DNA of 64,000 nt from Elusimicrobiota bacterium. Lineage in GTDB: Bacteria > Elusimicrobiota > Elusimicrobia > FEN-1173. A model generated the notes under the pieces. It was not told where the DNA came from, searched no databases, and saw only the letters and a program-made list of their open reading frames with translations. Below are positions 37,802 to 47,673 of this stretch, in pieces (the stretch's first letter is position 1; each line of letters opens with the position of its first letter). The translations under genes were made by a program, and so were the position numbers. Location: the NCBI GenBank assembly GCA_016714745.1, contig JADKCG010000006.1, positions 62,001-126,000 on the forward strand, read 5' to 3'.

Positions 37802-39574
37802 TTATGCCGGCGAACCGGACGCGGGGGGCGGTTCTTGAACGGGCGGTTCGGAATCAACGACGGGAGAAGCGGTCGTCTCCTCCACAGAATCGAGCGGGGG
37901 CGTGGGTTCTGTGTTTTCTTTTTGTTGTTGGCCCCAGCCCATGACTTCACCCAGAGAAACACCGTCGGTGGTGGCCTTGTATTGTTTGAGCAGGCGTTTT
38001 TCTTCCTTTCTCTGATATTTGCTAATGGAAAGGTCGATCCGACGTTTCTTGCGATCGTTTTTGACCACTTGCGCGGTGACCAGGTCCCCCACGTTCACCG
38101 CTTGGGACGGATGATCCAGCCGGGATTCGCCGCCGATCTCGCTGATATGCACATACCCTTCGATGTCCGGCGCGAGTTCTAAAAACACGCCGTTGTCGGT
38201 CAAGCGGGCCACTTTGGCTTCCACCACCGCCCCCACCGTAAATGCGGCGTAAGGGTCCTCGGTCAACTGTTTAATGCCCAAAGACATTTTTTCAGCGGTC
38301 GGATTCACTTCCAGAACCACCGCCTCTACTTCTTGCCCCACCGTGAGAACCTCTTTGGGATGCGCAAACGTTTTTGTCCACGACAGGTCTTGCACCCGAA
38401 TCATGCCTTCCATTCCTGACGGAAGACGCAAAAACGCTCCCACAGGGAGCATGTTCGTGATGACCCCAGTGACGCGGGTGCCGGGTCGCAACTGTCGGGC
38501 GGTTTCCACCCAGGGATTTTCGCCGGCCCGCTTAATGCTGAGCGCCATTTTTTCTTCGGACTTGCTGACGGAGAGGATGTAGACATACACCTCGTCGCCC
38601 AGTTTGACCACCTCTTTGGGTTTGACGCCGCGGTCTTTCCAGGAGAACTCGGATTGGTGGACCAAACCCTCGATCCCCGGCACGACTTCAACGAACGCGC
38701 CGAAATCCGTAAGGCTGGAGACTTTCCCTTTCTGAATCGAACCCACGGGACATTTCTCATCGACAGTGTCCCAGGGTTTCGGCAGGAGCTGTTTGCGGCC
38801 CAACCCGATTTTGCCGGTAGCCCGATCGAACTTCAACACTTTCACGTCGATCACGTCCCCGGACTTTAAAACGTCGGAGAGCTTGCCCACCCAGCCCCAA
38901 GACACGTCGGTGATGCGCAAAAGCCCTTCCACGCCCCCGATGTCCACAAAAGCGCCGAACGCGGTGAGACTGGTCACTGTCCCTTTTAAATTTTTTCCCA
39001 CTTCGAGAGTTTTCAAGGTCGCGTCGCGTTTAAGGGCGGCGTCGTGATCCAACAATTTGCGGCGGGAGACCACCACGTTCCCTTTATGAGTGTCCAACTC
39101 GATCACCATCACGGACACTTTTTTGCCCAACCACACCGAGAGATCCTTCACCGGTCGCCGGTCGACTTGGGACGCGGGAAGAAACGCTTCCATCCCGACA
39201 TCAACGATGAGGCCGCCTTTGACGGAACGAAGCACCGTTCCCTCGAGCGTCGCCCCGGCGTCCCGGGCTTTGATCAAATGAGTCCATTGCGAGCGGTCTC
39301 GGGCTTCCTTGAAAGACACCACAGGCCCTTCAGGGCCAGAAGCGCGTTTCACCAATACAGGAAACGTATCGCCCACCACCGGAGGCTGGGGCAAAGAACG
39401 GAATTCCGCGAGCGGAATCACCGCCTCGACTTTCAAACCCACGTCCACCACAACGCCGGTCGCGCTCACATCCACCACGTAAGCGGTCACCAATCCCCCG
39501 CTTCGAACTTGAGGCGCGGATTCCTTTAACAATTCCTCCATCGTCATTTCTTCTGCAACGGGGACTTCGCTCAT
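37802..39574 (-). CDS. rpsA: S1 RNA-binding domain protein, ribosomal protein S1 type
   Basis: The 590-aa protein has six S1 OB-fold repeats, recognisable by recurring segments such as GLVTAYVVDVSATGVVVDVG, KGTVTSLTAFGAFVDIGGVE, KGKVSSLTDFGAFVEVVPGI, GVITNMLPVGAFLRLPSGME and EAKVARLTDNGVFLELAPDI, spaced about 85 residues apart. Six S1 domains and about 550 to 600 aa match bacterial ribosomal protein S1, which delivers mRNA to the 30S subunit. I chose MSEVPVAEE (39574) because AAGGAG lies upstream; an ATG at 39637 is open but unsupported. The acidic and proline-rich tail is atypical but common in S1. Confidence 0.85.
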   Translation of the reverse strand: MSEVPVAEEMTMEELLKESAPQVRSGGLVTAYVVDVSATGVVVDVGLKVEAVIPLAEFRSLPQPPVVGDTFPVLVKRASGPEGPVVSFKEARDRSQWTHLIKARDAGATLEGTVLRSVKGGLIVDVGMEAFLPASQVDRRPVKDLSVWLGKKVSVMVIELDTHKGNVVVSRRKLLDHDAALKRDATLKTLEVGKNLKGTVTSLTAFGAFVDIGGVEGLLRITDVSWGWVGKLSDVLKSGDVIDVKVLKFDRATGKIGLGRKQLLPKPWDTVDEKCPVGSIQKGKVSSLTDFGAFVEVVPGIEGLVHQSEFSWKDRGVKPKEVVKLGDEVYVYILSVSKSEEKMALSIKRAGENPWVETARQLRPGTRVTGVITNMLPVGAFLRLPSGMEGMIRVQDLSWTKTFAHPKEVLTVGQEVEAVVLEVNPTAEKMSLGIKQLTEDPYAAFTVGAVVEAKVARLTDNGVFLELAPDIEGYVHISEIGGESRLDHPSQAVNVGDLVTAQVVKNDRKKRRIDLSISKYQRKEEKRLLKQYKATTDGVSLGEVMGWGQQQKENTEPTPPLDSVEETTASPVVDSEPPVQEPPPASGSPA

Positions 39575-39691
39575 CACGGGAGCTCTCCTTGGGGACACCG
39601 GGGGCGTCTCTTTGTCCGGATCCAAATGGTTTACCATAGGCGGCTACACTAACACATTCCGTCGGGGCCGTAAAGGCGGGGGGACCCGTCG

Positions 39692-39827
39692 CATGGGCTT
39701 CCAGCCCATGTGTTCTACACGGGCAGGACGCCCCCACGCGGGCCGTTCCCTCACGGCATTTCGGCTGTCGCCGGCACACTTCCACTTGCGCGGTCGGATG
39801 CCCGTGCGACAAAGACCTCCATTTTAT
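39692..39827. repeat. Dispersed palindromic repeat pair upstream of secA
   Basis: CATGGGCTTCCAGCCCATG at 39692-39710 is followed by CTACACGGGCAGGACG and later CGGTCGGATGCCCGTGCGAC. It is a full but degraded member of the dispersed repeat family that also includes 49713-49803 and 61357-61402. It fills the divergent gap between the S1 gene and secA, so the secA promoter must lie within or beside it. Confidence 0.55.
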
Positions 39828-39878
39828 CGAATTGGTAAAGCACCATGTCGGAGCTTTTGATATAATCCCCGCCACACA

Positions 39879-42800
39879 ATGATTGAAACCATCCTTAAAA
39901 TTTTCATCGGCACGCAAAACCAACGGACACTCAAAAAAATTGAGCCGCTGGTGGACGCGGTGAATTCGTTTTCAGCCGCCACAGAGGCGTTGGACGACGC
40001 CGGCCTGCGGGCCAAAACCCTCGAATTTAAAAACCGTTTGGCCTCGGGTCAAACGGTCAACGACCTTTTACCGGAAGCCTTCGCCGTCGCCCGCGAAGCG
40101 GCCAAGCGCGCCATCCGCCTGCGTCCCTACGACGTGCAAGTGGTGGGCGGCGTGGTTCTTCACGAGGGAAAAATCGCCGAGATGAAAACCGGCGAAGGCA
40201 AGACCCTGGTGGCGGTGTTGCCCGTGTATTTAAACGCTTTGACCGGCAAAGGCGTTCATGTGGTGACCGTCAACGACTATCTGGCCAAACGGGACCGCCA
40301 ATGGATGGGGCCGATCTATGAATTTTTGGGGCTCACGGTGGGGTTCGTTCAACACGACATGCCCAACGACGATCGCCGCGCCGCCTACGCCGCCGACGTC
40401 ACTTACGTCACCAACAACGAAATTGGTTTTGACTACCTGCGAGACAATTTGGTGCGGGACAAGGGCGCCCGGGTGCTCCGCCCGTTCCATTACGCCATCG
40501 TCGACGAAGTCGATTCGATTTTGGTTGACGAAGCGCGCACCCCGCTCATCATTTCGGGTCCGGGCGAGGCGTCCAGCCAACGCTACCAGATCGTCAACCG
40601 TCTCGTGCCCCAGCTGAAAGGGCGAATGATCACCGAAGACGAAGAGATCAAGGCCAAATATTCGGGCGCTGACTTGACCGCGGGATTTGATTACATCGTG
40701 GACGAAAAAGCCCACACCGCCACGCTCACCGACGCTGGGCTCGGCAAAGCCGAACGGATTTTGGGCGTGCGGAGCCTCTACGACGACATTTCCGGCGAAT
40801 GGGTGCACCATATCACCCAGGCCATCCGCGCCCACATGCTCTACAAGAAAGATGTGGATTACGTGGTCAAAGACGGCGAGGTCATTATCGTGGACGAATT
40901 TACCGGCCGCCTCATGCCGGGCCGCCGATGGTCCGACGGGCTTCACCAAGCGGTGGAGGCCAAAGAAGGCATGCGCGTGGCGGAAGAAAACCAAACCCTC
41001 GCCACCATCACGTTCCAAAATTTTTTCAAGCTCTACAAAAAACTCGCCGGCATGACGGGCACCGCGTTGACCGAGGCCAAAGAGTTTTGGGAAATATACA
41101 AGTTGGACGTGGTGGCGATTCCCCCCAACCGCTCCGTCACCCGGGTGGACCATCCGGACCGCGTGTATCGGACAGAACGGGAAAAATACGAGGCCATCGT
41201 AGAAGAAATTGAAGACTGTTGGCGGCGCGGCCAACCCGTATTGGTGGGCACGCGGTCGATCGAGAAATCCGAGCGGCTCTCGGGCATGCTTCGCCGGATC
41301 GGGGTTCCCCACAACGTCCTCAACGCCAAATATCATGAACAAGAAGCCCAGATCATTGCCCAAGCCGGGCGCCGGGCCGCGGTCACCATCGCCACGAATA
41401 TGGCCGGCCGAGGCACCGACATTATTTTGGGCGGGAACCCACCCGACGACGCCCAAGCCGAGAGTGTCAAACAAGGGTCGGTGTTTTTCGGCCTCGGAGA
41501 TTTCAACGTTTTTGAGTTCGAGAAGATGGTGAAGAAACCCCGGCCCATTGAACAGATCCTATTGAAAAAAATGGGCGTGGATGCGGCCGGCTATTCCAAA
41601 GCGAAAGAACGGGACGTCATCCGCGCCCTGAACAGCCTGCTCGACGAGCCGGACCTAGCGAAACTGTTGGATTTGCAATCCCCCCCGAAGGCGTGCCGGA
41701 AGAACTGTGGCGGTCGGTCAAGGAAACGCCCAGTGTGGACGCGTTGCGCGAACTGAACCGAAAAATTCTGGAATCATTTTTTGACGCGGCCATGATGGCG
41801 CGGGAACACCGCGGCGGCCTGCATATTCTTGGAACCGAACGGCACGAATCGCGGCGGATCGACAACCAACTGCGCGGCCGGGCGGGTCGCCAGGGAGATC
41901 CGGGTTCGTCCCGGTTCTACCTCGCGCTTGACGACGAACTGATGCGACTCTTCGGCAACACCGAACGAATTCAGAGCTGGATGGGCAAGCTGGGCATGCA
42001 AGAAGGCGAAAACATTGAGCACGGCATGGTCAGCCGGGCCATTGGCCACGCCCAGAGCAAAGTCGAAGCCATGAACTTCGACATCCGAAAACAACTGCTG
42101 GATTTTGACAAGGTCATGAGCAAACAGCGCGAAGCCGTCTATTCCTTTCGCAATGCCGTCTTGGAAGGCGAAAACATGACGGGCCGGCTGGAAGACATGA
42201 TGGAGGAATCCCTCGACGAAAAACTGGCGCTTTGGGCGCCCGAAAAAGCCCACCCCGAAGAATGGGATTTCCAAAGCCTCACCGCCTGGTTGGCCCGCGG
42301 ATTTGAAACGGACGTCAAACTGGACTTCGCGAATTATCACGCCCCAGCGGACCTCAAAACGGAACTGATGGATCTGCTTCAAAAAGCCTTTCGACGACGG
42401 GAACTGGATTTAAATCCGGAGACGTTTCAACAGCTCAGCCGGATGGTTCTCCTTCAAGTGATGGACACCGCCTGGGTGGAACACCTGACTTACCTAGAAC
42501 AGTTGCGCAAGGGGATTTTCCTCCGTGCCTATGGGCAAAGGATCCGTTGATCGAGTTCCAAAGAGGGGTTCGCCCTTTTTGAATCGATGATGCAGAGGGT
42601 GCGCGAGGAAGCCTTGGAGTTCCTCTTTCGAATCGAGGCCGCGCCCGCGGTGCCACCGCGGGAACGTGTGATGGTGGCGGTAAAACCCGCCGCACCGACC
42701 ATCGAAGCGGGCGACGGTTCGACAGGAACCGACCCCGTCGTCGCCGTTCCCGCCCCCTTCATCCGCACCGCAGGAAATTCGACGGGGCCCCGTCCCCCTT

Positions 42801-42904
42801 TGCCCACAGCGTCCGCCCCACTGCCGGAAATCCATAAAATCGGCCGCAACGATCCCTGTCCCTGCGGCAGTGGCAAGAAATACAAAAAATGTTGTGGAAA
42901 ATAA
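39879..42904 (+). CDS. secA: Protein translocase ATPase SecA (three apparent frameshifts)
   Basis: SecA drives preproteins through SecYEG. Walker A is [14 protein letters not shown], Walker [21 protein letters not shown], with PRDYLAK-like [11 protein letters not shown], motif IV region [16 protein letters not shown] and the helical [16 protein letters not shown] motif [16 protein letters not shown]. The C-terminus has the SecB/lipid-binding zinc motif [13 protein letters not shown]. Three indels break the frame: the C run at 41680-41686 (one short), the A run at 42537-42539 (one short) and an extra C at 42558-42559. Repaired, it is about 1,008 aa. SecA is essential, so these breaks are almost certainly assembly errors. 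Confidence 0.93.
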
Positions 42905-44450
42905 TCGTAAGATTAATTTACTCGTCACGTCATCGCTCTTAACAAAGTCGGCCGTCTGCTTCTCTGGCTTTCTCTACTTCCTTTGTTTTCCTTCCTTTAA
43001 TCACGGTCAATTGGCCTGGGGGACATTCGTCCCCTTTCTCTTGGCCGTTCCTTCCCTCCCGAAAAAGGCGGCGTTGAGTTACAGCTTTCTTGCCGGAGGA
43101 CTGGCGGGACTGGGGACACTCTATTGGATCTACCCTACCTGCCGGTGGGGAGGGGTCAATCCCGTGGTGAGCCTGTTCGCCCTGGGAGGCCTTGCGGCTC
43201 ATGGGGCGCTCTTTTGGCTTCTGTTCGGGGCGAGCGTGTGGCTCTTTTTTCGACGGCCCCTGTGGCAATTTCCGTTTTGGGCCGCGGCGTCATGGACCGT
43301 CCTAGAATGGCTTCGCGGAAACCTCTTCAGCGGGTTCCCATGGCTTCCCCTTTCCTGCTCCCAATGGCAAGTCCCGACACATTTGCCGCTCGCGGAAATC
43401 GGCGGAGGATATGCGGTGTCGTTTTTGATCATGCTTTTCAACGGGACCATCGCTGTCGCGCTGAAAGGGGTTTGGGGTCGCGAAAAACGATGGTTGGCTT
43501 GTGTGCCGAGCCTGGCCGCTCTGATCGGGTTGACCGTTTGGAGTATTTTCCTCTGGCGAACCCCTCTCCCCGCGGTGGGCCCCCCGGTCGATGTGGCGGT
43601 GGTCCAGGGAAACATCGACCAATACAAAAAATGGGACGCGGCTTACGAAAACGAAATTGTTCGCTCCTATTCTGCCCTCACGCGGGAGGCGGGGTTGACC
43701 CACCCGGCTCTGATCCTTTGGCCCGAAACCGCCGTCCCGGGGTGGATCCCCAACGATGCCCGTTACACCCAATGGATTCAAAAACTTGCCCAGGAAAACC
43801 AAACACACCTGTTGACCGGGGCTGTGACGCGCCAAGAGAACCGAGACTACAACGCCGCGTTTCTCTTTTCCCCCGCCGGCAAAATCATCGCCCACTACCG
43901 AAAAATGCACCTCGTTCCTTTCGGGGAATATGTTCCCCTCCGCGCTCTCTTAGCCCCGTTCGTGAGCGTGTTAAACGATTTAGGATCCTTCGATCAGGGA
44001 CGAGAAGCCACGGTGATAACAATTCCCGGCGCACGACTGGGCGTGAACATCTGTTTTGAAGGACTTTTTCCGACCCTAGTGACCCGTTTCACAAACAACG
44101 GCGCCCAAGTCTTGATCAATATTACCAATGACGGCTGGTACCGCCACACCGCCGCGCCGGAACAACATTTTTCGTCCAGCGTGATCCGCGCCGTGGAAAA
44201 CCGCCGCTGGATCGTCCGCGCCGCCAACACCGGCTATTCCGGATTCATCTCCCCCAAAGGAAAAATCACCTCGAGAACAAGATTGCTCGAACCAGCGGTC
44301 CTCCGTGACAGTGTGGAACCCCTGAATGTTCTGACGTTCTATGCTCGACACGGCGATCTTTTCATCGTCCTCTGCGCACTTCTTTTGGCGTTTGGGTTTT
44401 GGCGGAGGGGAAAAAATTTTGTTGAGGTCATCCCTCAGAGTTTGCTATGA
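42894..44450 (+). CDS. lnt: Apolipoprotein N-acyltransferase
   Basis: An integral inner-membrane enzyme that adds the third acyl chain to lipoproteins. About six N-terminal membrane segments precede a nitrilase-type domain with the catalytic triad: Glu in WPETAVPGW, Lys in [14 protein letters not shown] and Cys in [10 protein letters not shown]. The frame opens at 42870 inside the secA end; I suggest GTG at 42894 because an earlier start would overlap secA by 35 nt, but no clear ribosome binding site decides. About 518 aa. It lies directly after secA on the same strand. Confidence 0.9.
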   Translation: MENNRKINLLVTSSLLTKSAVCFSGFLYFLCFPSFNHGQLAWGTFVPFLLAVPSLPKKAALSYSFLAGGLAGLGTLYWIYPTCRWGGVNPVVSLFALGGLAAHGALFWLLFGASVWLFFRRPLWQFPFWAAASWTVLEWLRGNLFSGFPWLPLSCSQWQVPTHLPLAEIGGGYAVSFLIMLFNGTIAVALKGVWGREKRWLACVPSLAALIGLTVWSIFLWRTPLPAVGPPVDVAVVQGNIDQYKKWDAAYENEIVRSYSALTREAGLTHPALILWPETAVPGWIPNDARYTQWIQKLAQENQTHLLTGAVTRQENRDYNAAFLFSPAGKIIAHYRKMHLVPFGEYVPLRALLAPFVSVLNDLGSFDQGREATVITIPGARLGVNICFEGLFPTLVTRFTNNGAQVLINITNDGWYRHTAAPEQHFSSSVIRAVENRRWIVRAANTGYSGFISPKGKITSRTRLLEPAVLRDSVEPLNVLTFYARHGDLFIVLCALLLAFGFWRRGKNFVEVIPQSLL

Positions 44451-44456
44451 TTCCCC

Positions 44457-44530
<74 letters not shown>

Positions 44531-44538
44531 CAAGGATG

Positions 44539-44576
44539 GCCGCTGGAGACTTTGTCTCCTGCGGCTTTCTTGTTTT
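44539..44576 (+). terminator. Rho-independent terminator after tRNA-fMet
   Basis: GCCGC-T-GGAGAC-TTT-GTCTCC-T-GCGGC forms an 11-bp stem around one T-T mismatch and is followed by TTTCTTGTTTT. It lies 8 bp past the tRNA and also precedes the convergent porin gene end. Confidence 0.9.
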
Positions 44577-44584
44577 AGGGGGGG

Positions 44585-45898
44585 TTAGAAGTGGATGCTG
44601 GTTTCGGCGGTGTATCGGGTGACTTTGGCGGTGTTTAGTCCGAACACGTCGCCGGGGAAAAAAGTGGCGGACCCTAAGGCGAAGGTCACATAGCCCGTGA
44701 AACGATAGACGACGCCCAGGTCAAGCTCTGCTCCCAAACTCTTTTGGTTGGAGCCGGGGACCTTCACGCGGGAATCGAAAGTGTAGTAATCGATGTTGCC
44801 GGTCCAATTCACCTTTTGAACTGTAAAGATGCCAAACCCCAACGTCTTGATGCCAGAAGCACCGTTGGGAAGACCGGTCGCCGTGGGAGAAAAGGGCGCG
44901 TTCGGGTCGTAGGCGTCCGAAAGAGTGGCCCCGAAATGTTGTCCATACCCCGACCGTTGAAGGCCGTCCCAGCGGTGGGCATGGGTGGGCCGAAAGGATT
45001 CGTCTTTGTCTGTCGTCCCCGGATCGTCGCCGGAACCAGAGGCGTAGACCGCTTTCACGCCAAACCGGCCGAACTTGGCCGTGTCGGACTGAGCCCCAAG
45101 CTCTATTTTCTCCCCCACGCCCTGAATTTTGATGCCTCCCCCCGGAAGTTGGGCTTTGCCTTTCCCTAAAGCAAACTCGACTTTGTAGTAAGCGTCTTTT
45201 AAATCTCCAAAAAGACGCAGATCAAAAAATGTCCGGGAGATACTGTTGGCCGTGGTGGTGGTTCCCCCCAGCGTATAGACCGAAGGACTTTTGTTGTTTT
45301 CCTGGATCCAGCTCAATTCCCACTTGTTGTCCCCTTGGTTCAGGGCCAGCACGGCGCCGTTTAAGTCCGAGTCCTTCTGACCGTTCAAACTTTCTTTCAC
45401 TTTTGCAGTGAACAAGTCCACCCCCACCCCCCTCGGGAGAAAGATTTTTGCCCGAACGGCGTTAAATCCCATTTGGTCGTCCGACACCAACATCCCATCT
45501 CCGATCACGATGGATTGCCGGCCGATGGTTAGGTCTAAGTGTTTATTGGCCAAAGTGGGCATGTGGACAAAAACCTGCTCGATCCACGGAGTTCCGTCGC
45601 TGGAGGGATAACGAGTGACCGGGGCCGAGGTGCTCCCTTCCAAACCCCAAATGTTGATGGACTGAATTCGAAGCCCCGCTTCCACATCTTCATTGAGCCA
45701 ACCGTTCATGTACAAACGGGCTTGGTGTGAGTAGTAGTTATAATTGTCCTTGGTATTGGAATCGACGTCATTGTTTTGAATGCCCACTCCACGCAGTTTA
45801 TAATCAAGACCGAGATTCAGCGCTGACATCTCGGACAGGGCAAAACCAGGGAGGAGGACAAACGACAAAAACAAGTAAAGCCGGGAGATCTTTTTCAT
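44585..45898 (-). CDS. Outer-membrane beta-barrel protein, alginate-export/OprD-like porin
   Basis: The 437-aa protein from MKKISRLYLFLSFVLLPGFA (45898) has a clear signal peptide and repeated amphipathic strands (LGLDYKLRGVGIQ, HLDLTIGRQSIVIGDGML, ELDLGVVYRFTGYVTFALG), ending in SIHF with a C-terminal aromatic as in outer-membrane barrels. The GRQSIVIGDGMLVSDD segment resembles the alginate-export porin family. Substrate unknown. It is divergent from the HAMP gene at 45976. Confidence 0.75.
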   Translation of the reverse strand: MKKISRLYLFLSFVLLPGFALSEMSALNLGLDYKLRGVGIQNNDVDSNTKDNYNYYSHQARLYMNGWLNEDVEAGLRIQSINIWGLEGSTSAPVTRYPSSDGTPWIEQVFVHMPTLANKHLDLTIGRQSIVIGDGMLVSDDQMGFNAVRAKIFLPRGVGVDLFTAKVKESLNGQKDSDLNGAVLALNQGDNKWELSWIQENNKSPSVYTLGGTTTTANSISRTFFDLRLFGDLKDAYYKVEFALGKGKAQLPGGGIKIQGVGEKIELGAQSDTAKFGRFGVKAVYASGSGDDPGTTDKDESFRPTHAHRWDGLQRSGYGQHFGATLSDAYDPNAPFSPTATGLPNGASGIKTLGFGIFTVQKVNWTGNIDYYTFDSRVKVPGSNQKSLGAELDLGVVYRFTGYVTFALGSATFFPGDVFGLNTAKVTRYTAETSIHF

Positions 45899-45975
45899 GA
45901 CGAAACGGATTCTACAATAAAAAAAAGCGAAAAGACCTTGACAAAAGAACAAATACCCGCTAAACATGTAACACC

Positions 45976-46536
45976 ATGGAACAAAAACCCCGCGTTGTGC
46001 GCCGTATCACCATTATTAAAGGTTCATTTCAGACGCCGTATGTTTTGTTGACCGTCGGATTTTTTGGGGCTCTGACTCTAATGATTTTTCTGGATTATTC
46101 CTGGTTTGTTCAAGATTCCGTCCTCACCAACCCCACACGGCCGGACCTGACAGAACTCTTTGCGAAAGCTTCCTGGACATTTTATATGAGGTTCATCCTC
46201 TATATCTTATCCCTCGTTTTCTTTCTCTACGTCTTATTCCATCGGCTGGCGGGCCCCGCCCTCAGGTTCAAACGATTGGCTCGAAGTGTCGCGGAAGGCG
46301 ATCTCACCCAACGGGTTCACTTGAGGAATTTTGATGGGCTAAAAGACGTTCAAGACGACTTAAACCTCATGATGGACTCGCTCGCCGGAACAATCAAAAA
46401 AGATCGAGAAACCATTGGGACCGCATTAAAAAATCTGGACGGATTAAAAGACCAAACCCTTTCCCTTGACGCACGTGTCCGATTGGATTCCGCCCGCACG
46501 TCTCTCTCCCAAGTCCTAAAATCGTTTAAGCTGTAG
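45976..46536 (+). CDS. HAMP-domain membrane protein
   Basis: The 186-aa protein has two membrane segments (TPYVLLTVGFFGALTLMIFL and FYMRFILYILSLVFFLYVLF) around a short periplasmic loop, then a HAMP domain (LAGPALRFKRLARSVAEGDL) and a short coiled coil. It ends there, with no kinase or methyl-accepting output domain. It may be a stand-alone signal or scaffold module. The divergent porin gene shares its upstream region. Confidence 0.7.
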   Translation: MEQKPRVVRRITIIKGSFQTPYVLLTVGFFGALTLMIFLDYSWFVQDSVLTNPTRPDLTELFAKASWTFYMRFILYILSLVFFLYVLFHRLAGPALRFKRLARSVAEGDLTQRVHLRNFDGLKDVQDDLNLMMDSLAGTIKKDRETIGTALKNLDGLKDQTLSLDARVRLDSARTSLSQVLKSFKL

Positions 46537-46630
46537 ATTCTTCTTCCCCTATAATAAATCGGCCGCGGCAGGAATAATCCCGCCGAGGAAACAGAAGCGC
46601 CCGTGGGAGCGGCCTGCCTGTGAAGAATCC

Positions 46631-46649
46631 CATGGGCTGGAAGCCCATG
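46631..46649. repeat. Dispersed palindrome CATGGGCTGGAAGCCCATG
   Basis: Same palindrome family as 39692-39710 and 61357-61375 read on the opposite strand. It lies in the 158-bp gap between the convergent HAMP and korB-like genes, where a bidirectional terminator would be expected. Confidence 0.55.
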
Positions 46650-46694
46650 CCACATCCGTATCGGATCTTCTGGATTATTTAGACTTCATTGCGT

Positions 46695-47579
46695 TTACAT
46701 GAACTCTTGAACGACGGCTTTCCAATCGTTGTCGGAGAGGCCGAGTTTATGGTTGACCAAAGGGCCAAATTCCGCCATGGCGGGATCCTGCTCCTCGTAG
46801 GTGGGACGTTCGACTTGGTAAAGAACGCCGGTGGCAATCCGCTGGTCCCAATCCAAACTGGCCTTGAGCGCGCTTTCCATATTGGTCACGTCGTGGCCTT
46901 TCTCCTGAAGTTTATAAACCCGCTCCCGAAACCACGCGTAGGTGTTCATCTTGTTGTAGGTCACGCAAGGGCTGAGCACGTCCACCAGGGAGAACCCCTT
47001 GTGAGCGATGGCTTTGGTCATGATTTCGGCCAACCCATTGGCGTCACCGGAAAATCCTCGCGCAACGAAAGAAGCGCCCGCCATGAGCGCGATGCCCAAA
47101 GGGTTCAAGGCGTTTTCAATGTTTCCGCCGGGGGTAGATTTTGTTTTGACGCCCTTGGTGGTGGTGGGCGACGTTTGACCTGTGGTCAGGCCGTAGATTT
47201 GATTGTTCATGACGATGTAGGTCATATTGATGTTCCGGCGGACGGCGTGGACGAAATGTCCGACGCCGATCCCATAGCCGTCGCCGTCGCCGCCCGTGGC
47301 CACGACCGTCAGACCGTGGTTGCCGAGCCGAACACCCTGGGCCACGGCCACGCCGCGGCCGTGGAGCGTGTGCATGCCGTAGGAGTGGATGAACCCCGGG
47401 AGGTTGGAGGAACAGCCGATGCCGCTCACCACCACCAAATCTTTGGGATTAATTCCAATGGTGGCACAGGCCGTTTGAAGAGAATTCAACACACCGAAAT
47501 CGCCACACCCCGGACACCAGGTGGGTTTAATTTCGGATCGGAATTTTGAAGCCGCTTGAGGGGAAGCTAATTCGATCAT
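46695..47579 (-). CDS. 2-oxoacid:ferredoxin oxidoreductase subunit beta
   Basis: The 294-aa protein has cluster-binding cysteines in PTWCPGCGDFGVL and GIGCSSN, and the thiamine diphosphate motif GDGDGYGIGVGHF followed by NMTYIVMNNQIYGLTTGQ. A later CVTYNK supplies a further cysteine typical of KorB/PorB. With the alpha subunit it oxidises a 2-oxoacid, giving acyl-CoA, CO2 and reduced ferredoxin, or the reverse. Start ATG at 47579. Substrate is not decided by sequence; the NxIYG/TTGQ pattern is shared by 2-oxoglutarate and general 2-oxoacid forms. Confidence 0.93.
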   Translation of the reverse strand: MIELASPQAASKFRSEIKPTWCPGCGDFGVLNSLQTACATIGINPKDLVVVSGIGCSSNLPGFIHSYGMHTLHGRGVAVAQGVRLGNHGLTVVATGGDGDGYGIGVGHFVHAVRRNINMTYIVMNNQIYGLTTGQTSPTTTKGVKTKSTPGGNIENALNPLGIALMAGASFVARGFSGDANGLAEIMTKAIAHKGFSLVDVLSPCVTYNKMNTYAWFRERVYKLQEKGHDVTNMESALKASLDWDQRIATGVLYQVERPTYEEQDPAMAEFGPLVNHKLGLSDNDWKAVVQEFM

Positions 47580-47673
47580 AAAGTCTCTCCTGATTTATTT
47601 TAATTTATCGTTGCCCCATTAATGGGGCTCTTTTGACTCGGTTTAAATGCATGTCGCCCGTTAAATCGGGCAA

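Noticed and set aside
39575..39637. Upstream start for the S1-domain gene
   Set aside because: The extension to 39637 has no supporting ribosome binding site, while AAGGAG lies just before the ATG at 39574.
40230..41474. A 414-codon open frame antisense to secA
   Set aside because: It lies entirely opposite secA, has His/Phe-rich composition and matches no family I know. It is a shadow of the sense gene.
41680..42559. Programmed frameshifting in secA
   Set aside because: Three separate indels in homopolymers, with no conserved slippery site plus structure, and similar breaks in many other genes, favour assembly error.
46689..47549. A 286-codon open frame opposite the 2-oxoacid oxidoreductase beta gene
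   Set aside because: It is complementary to a confidently identified gene and has no recognisable protein features.
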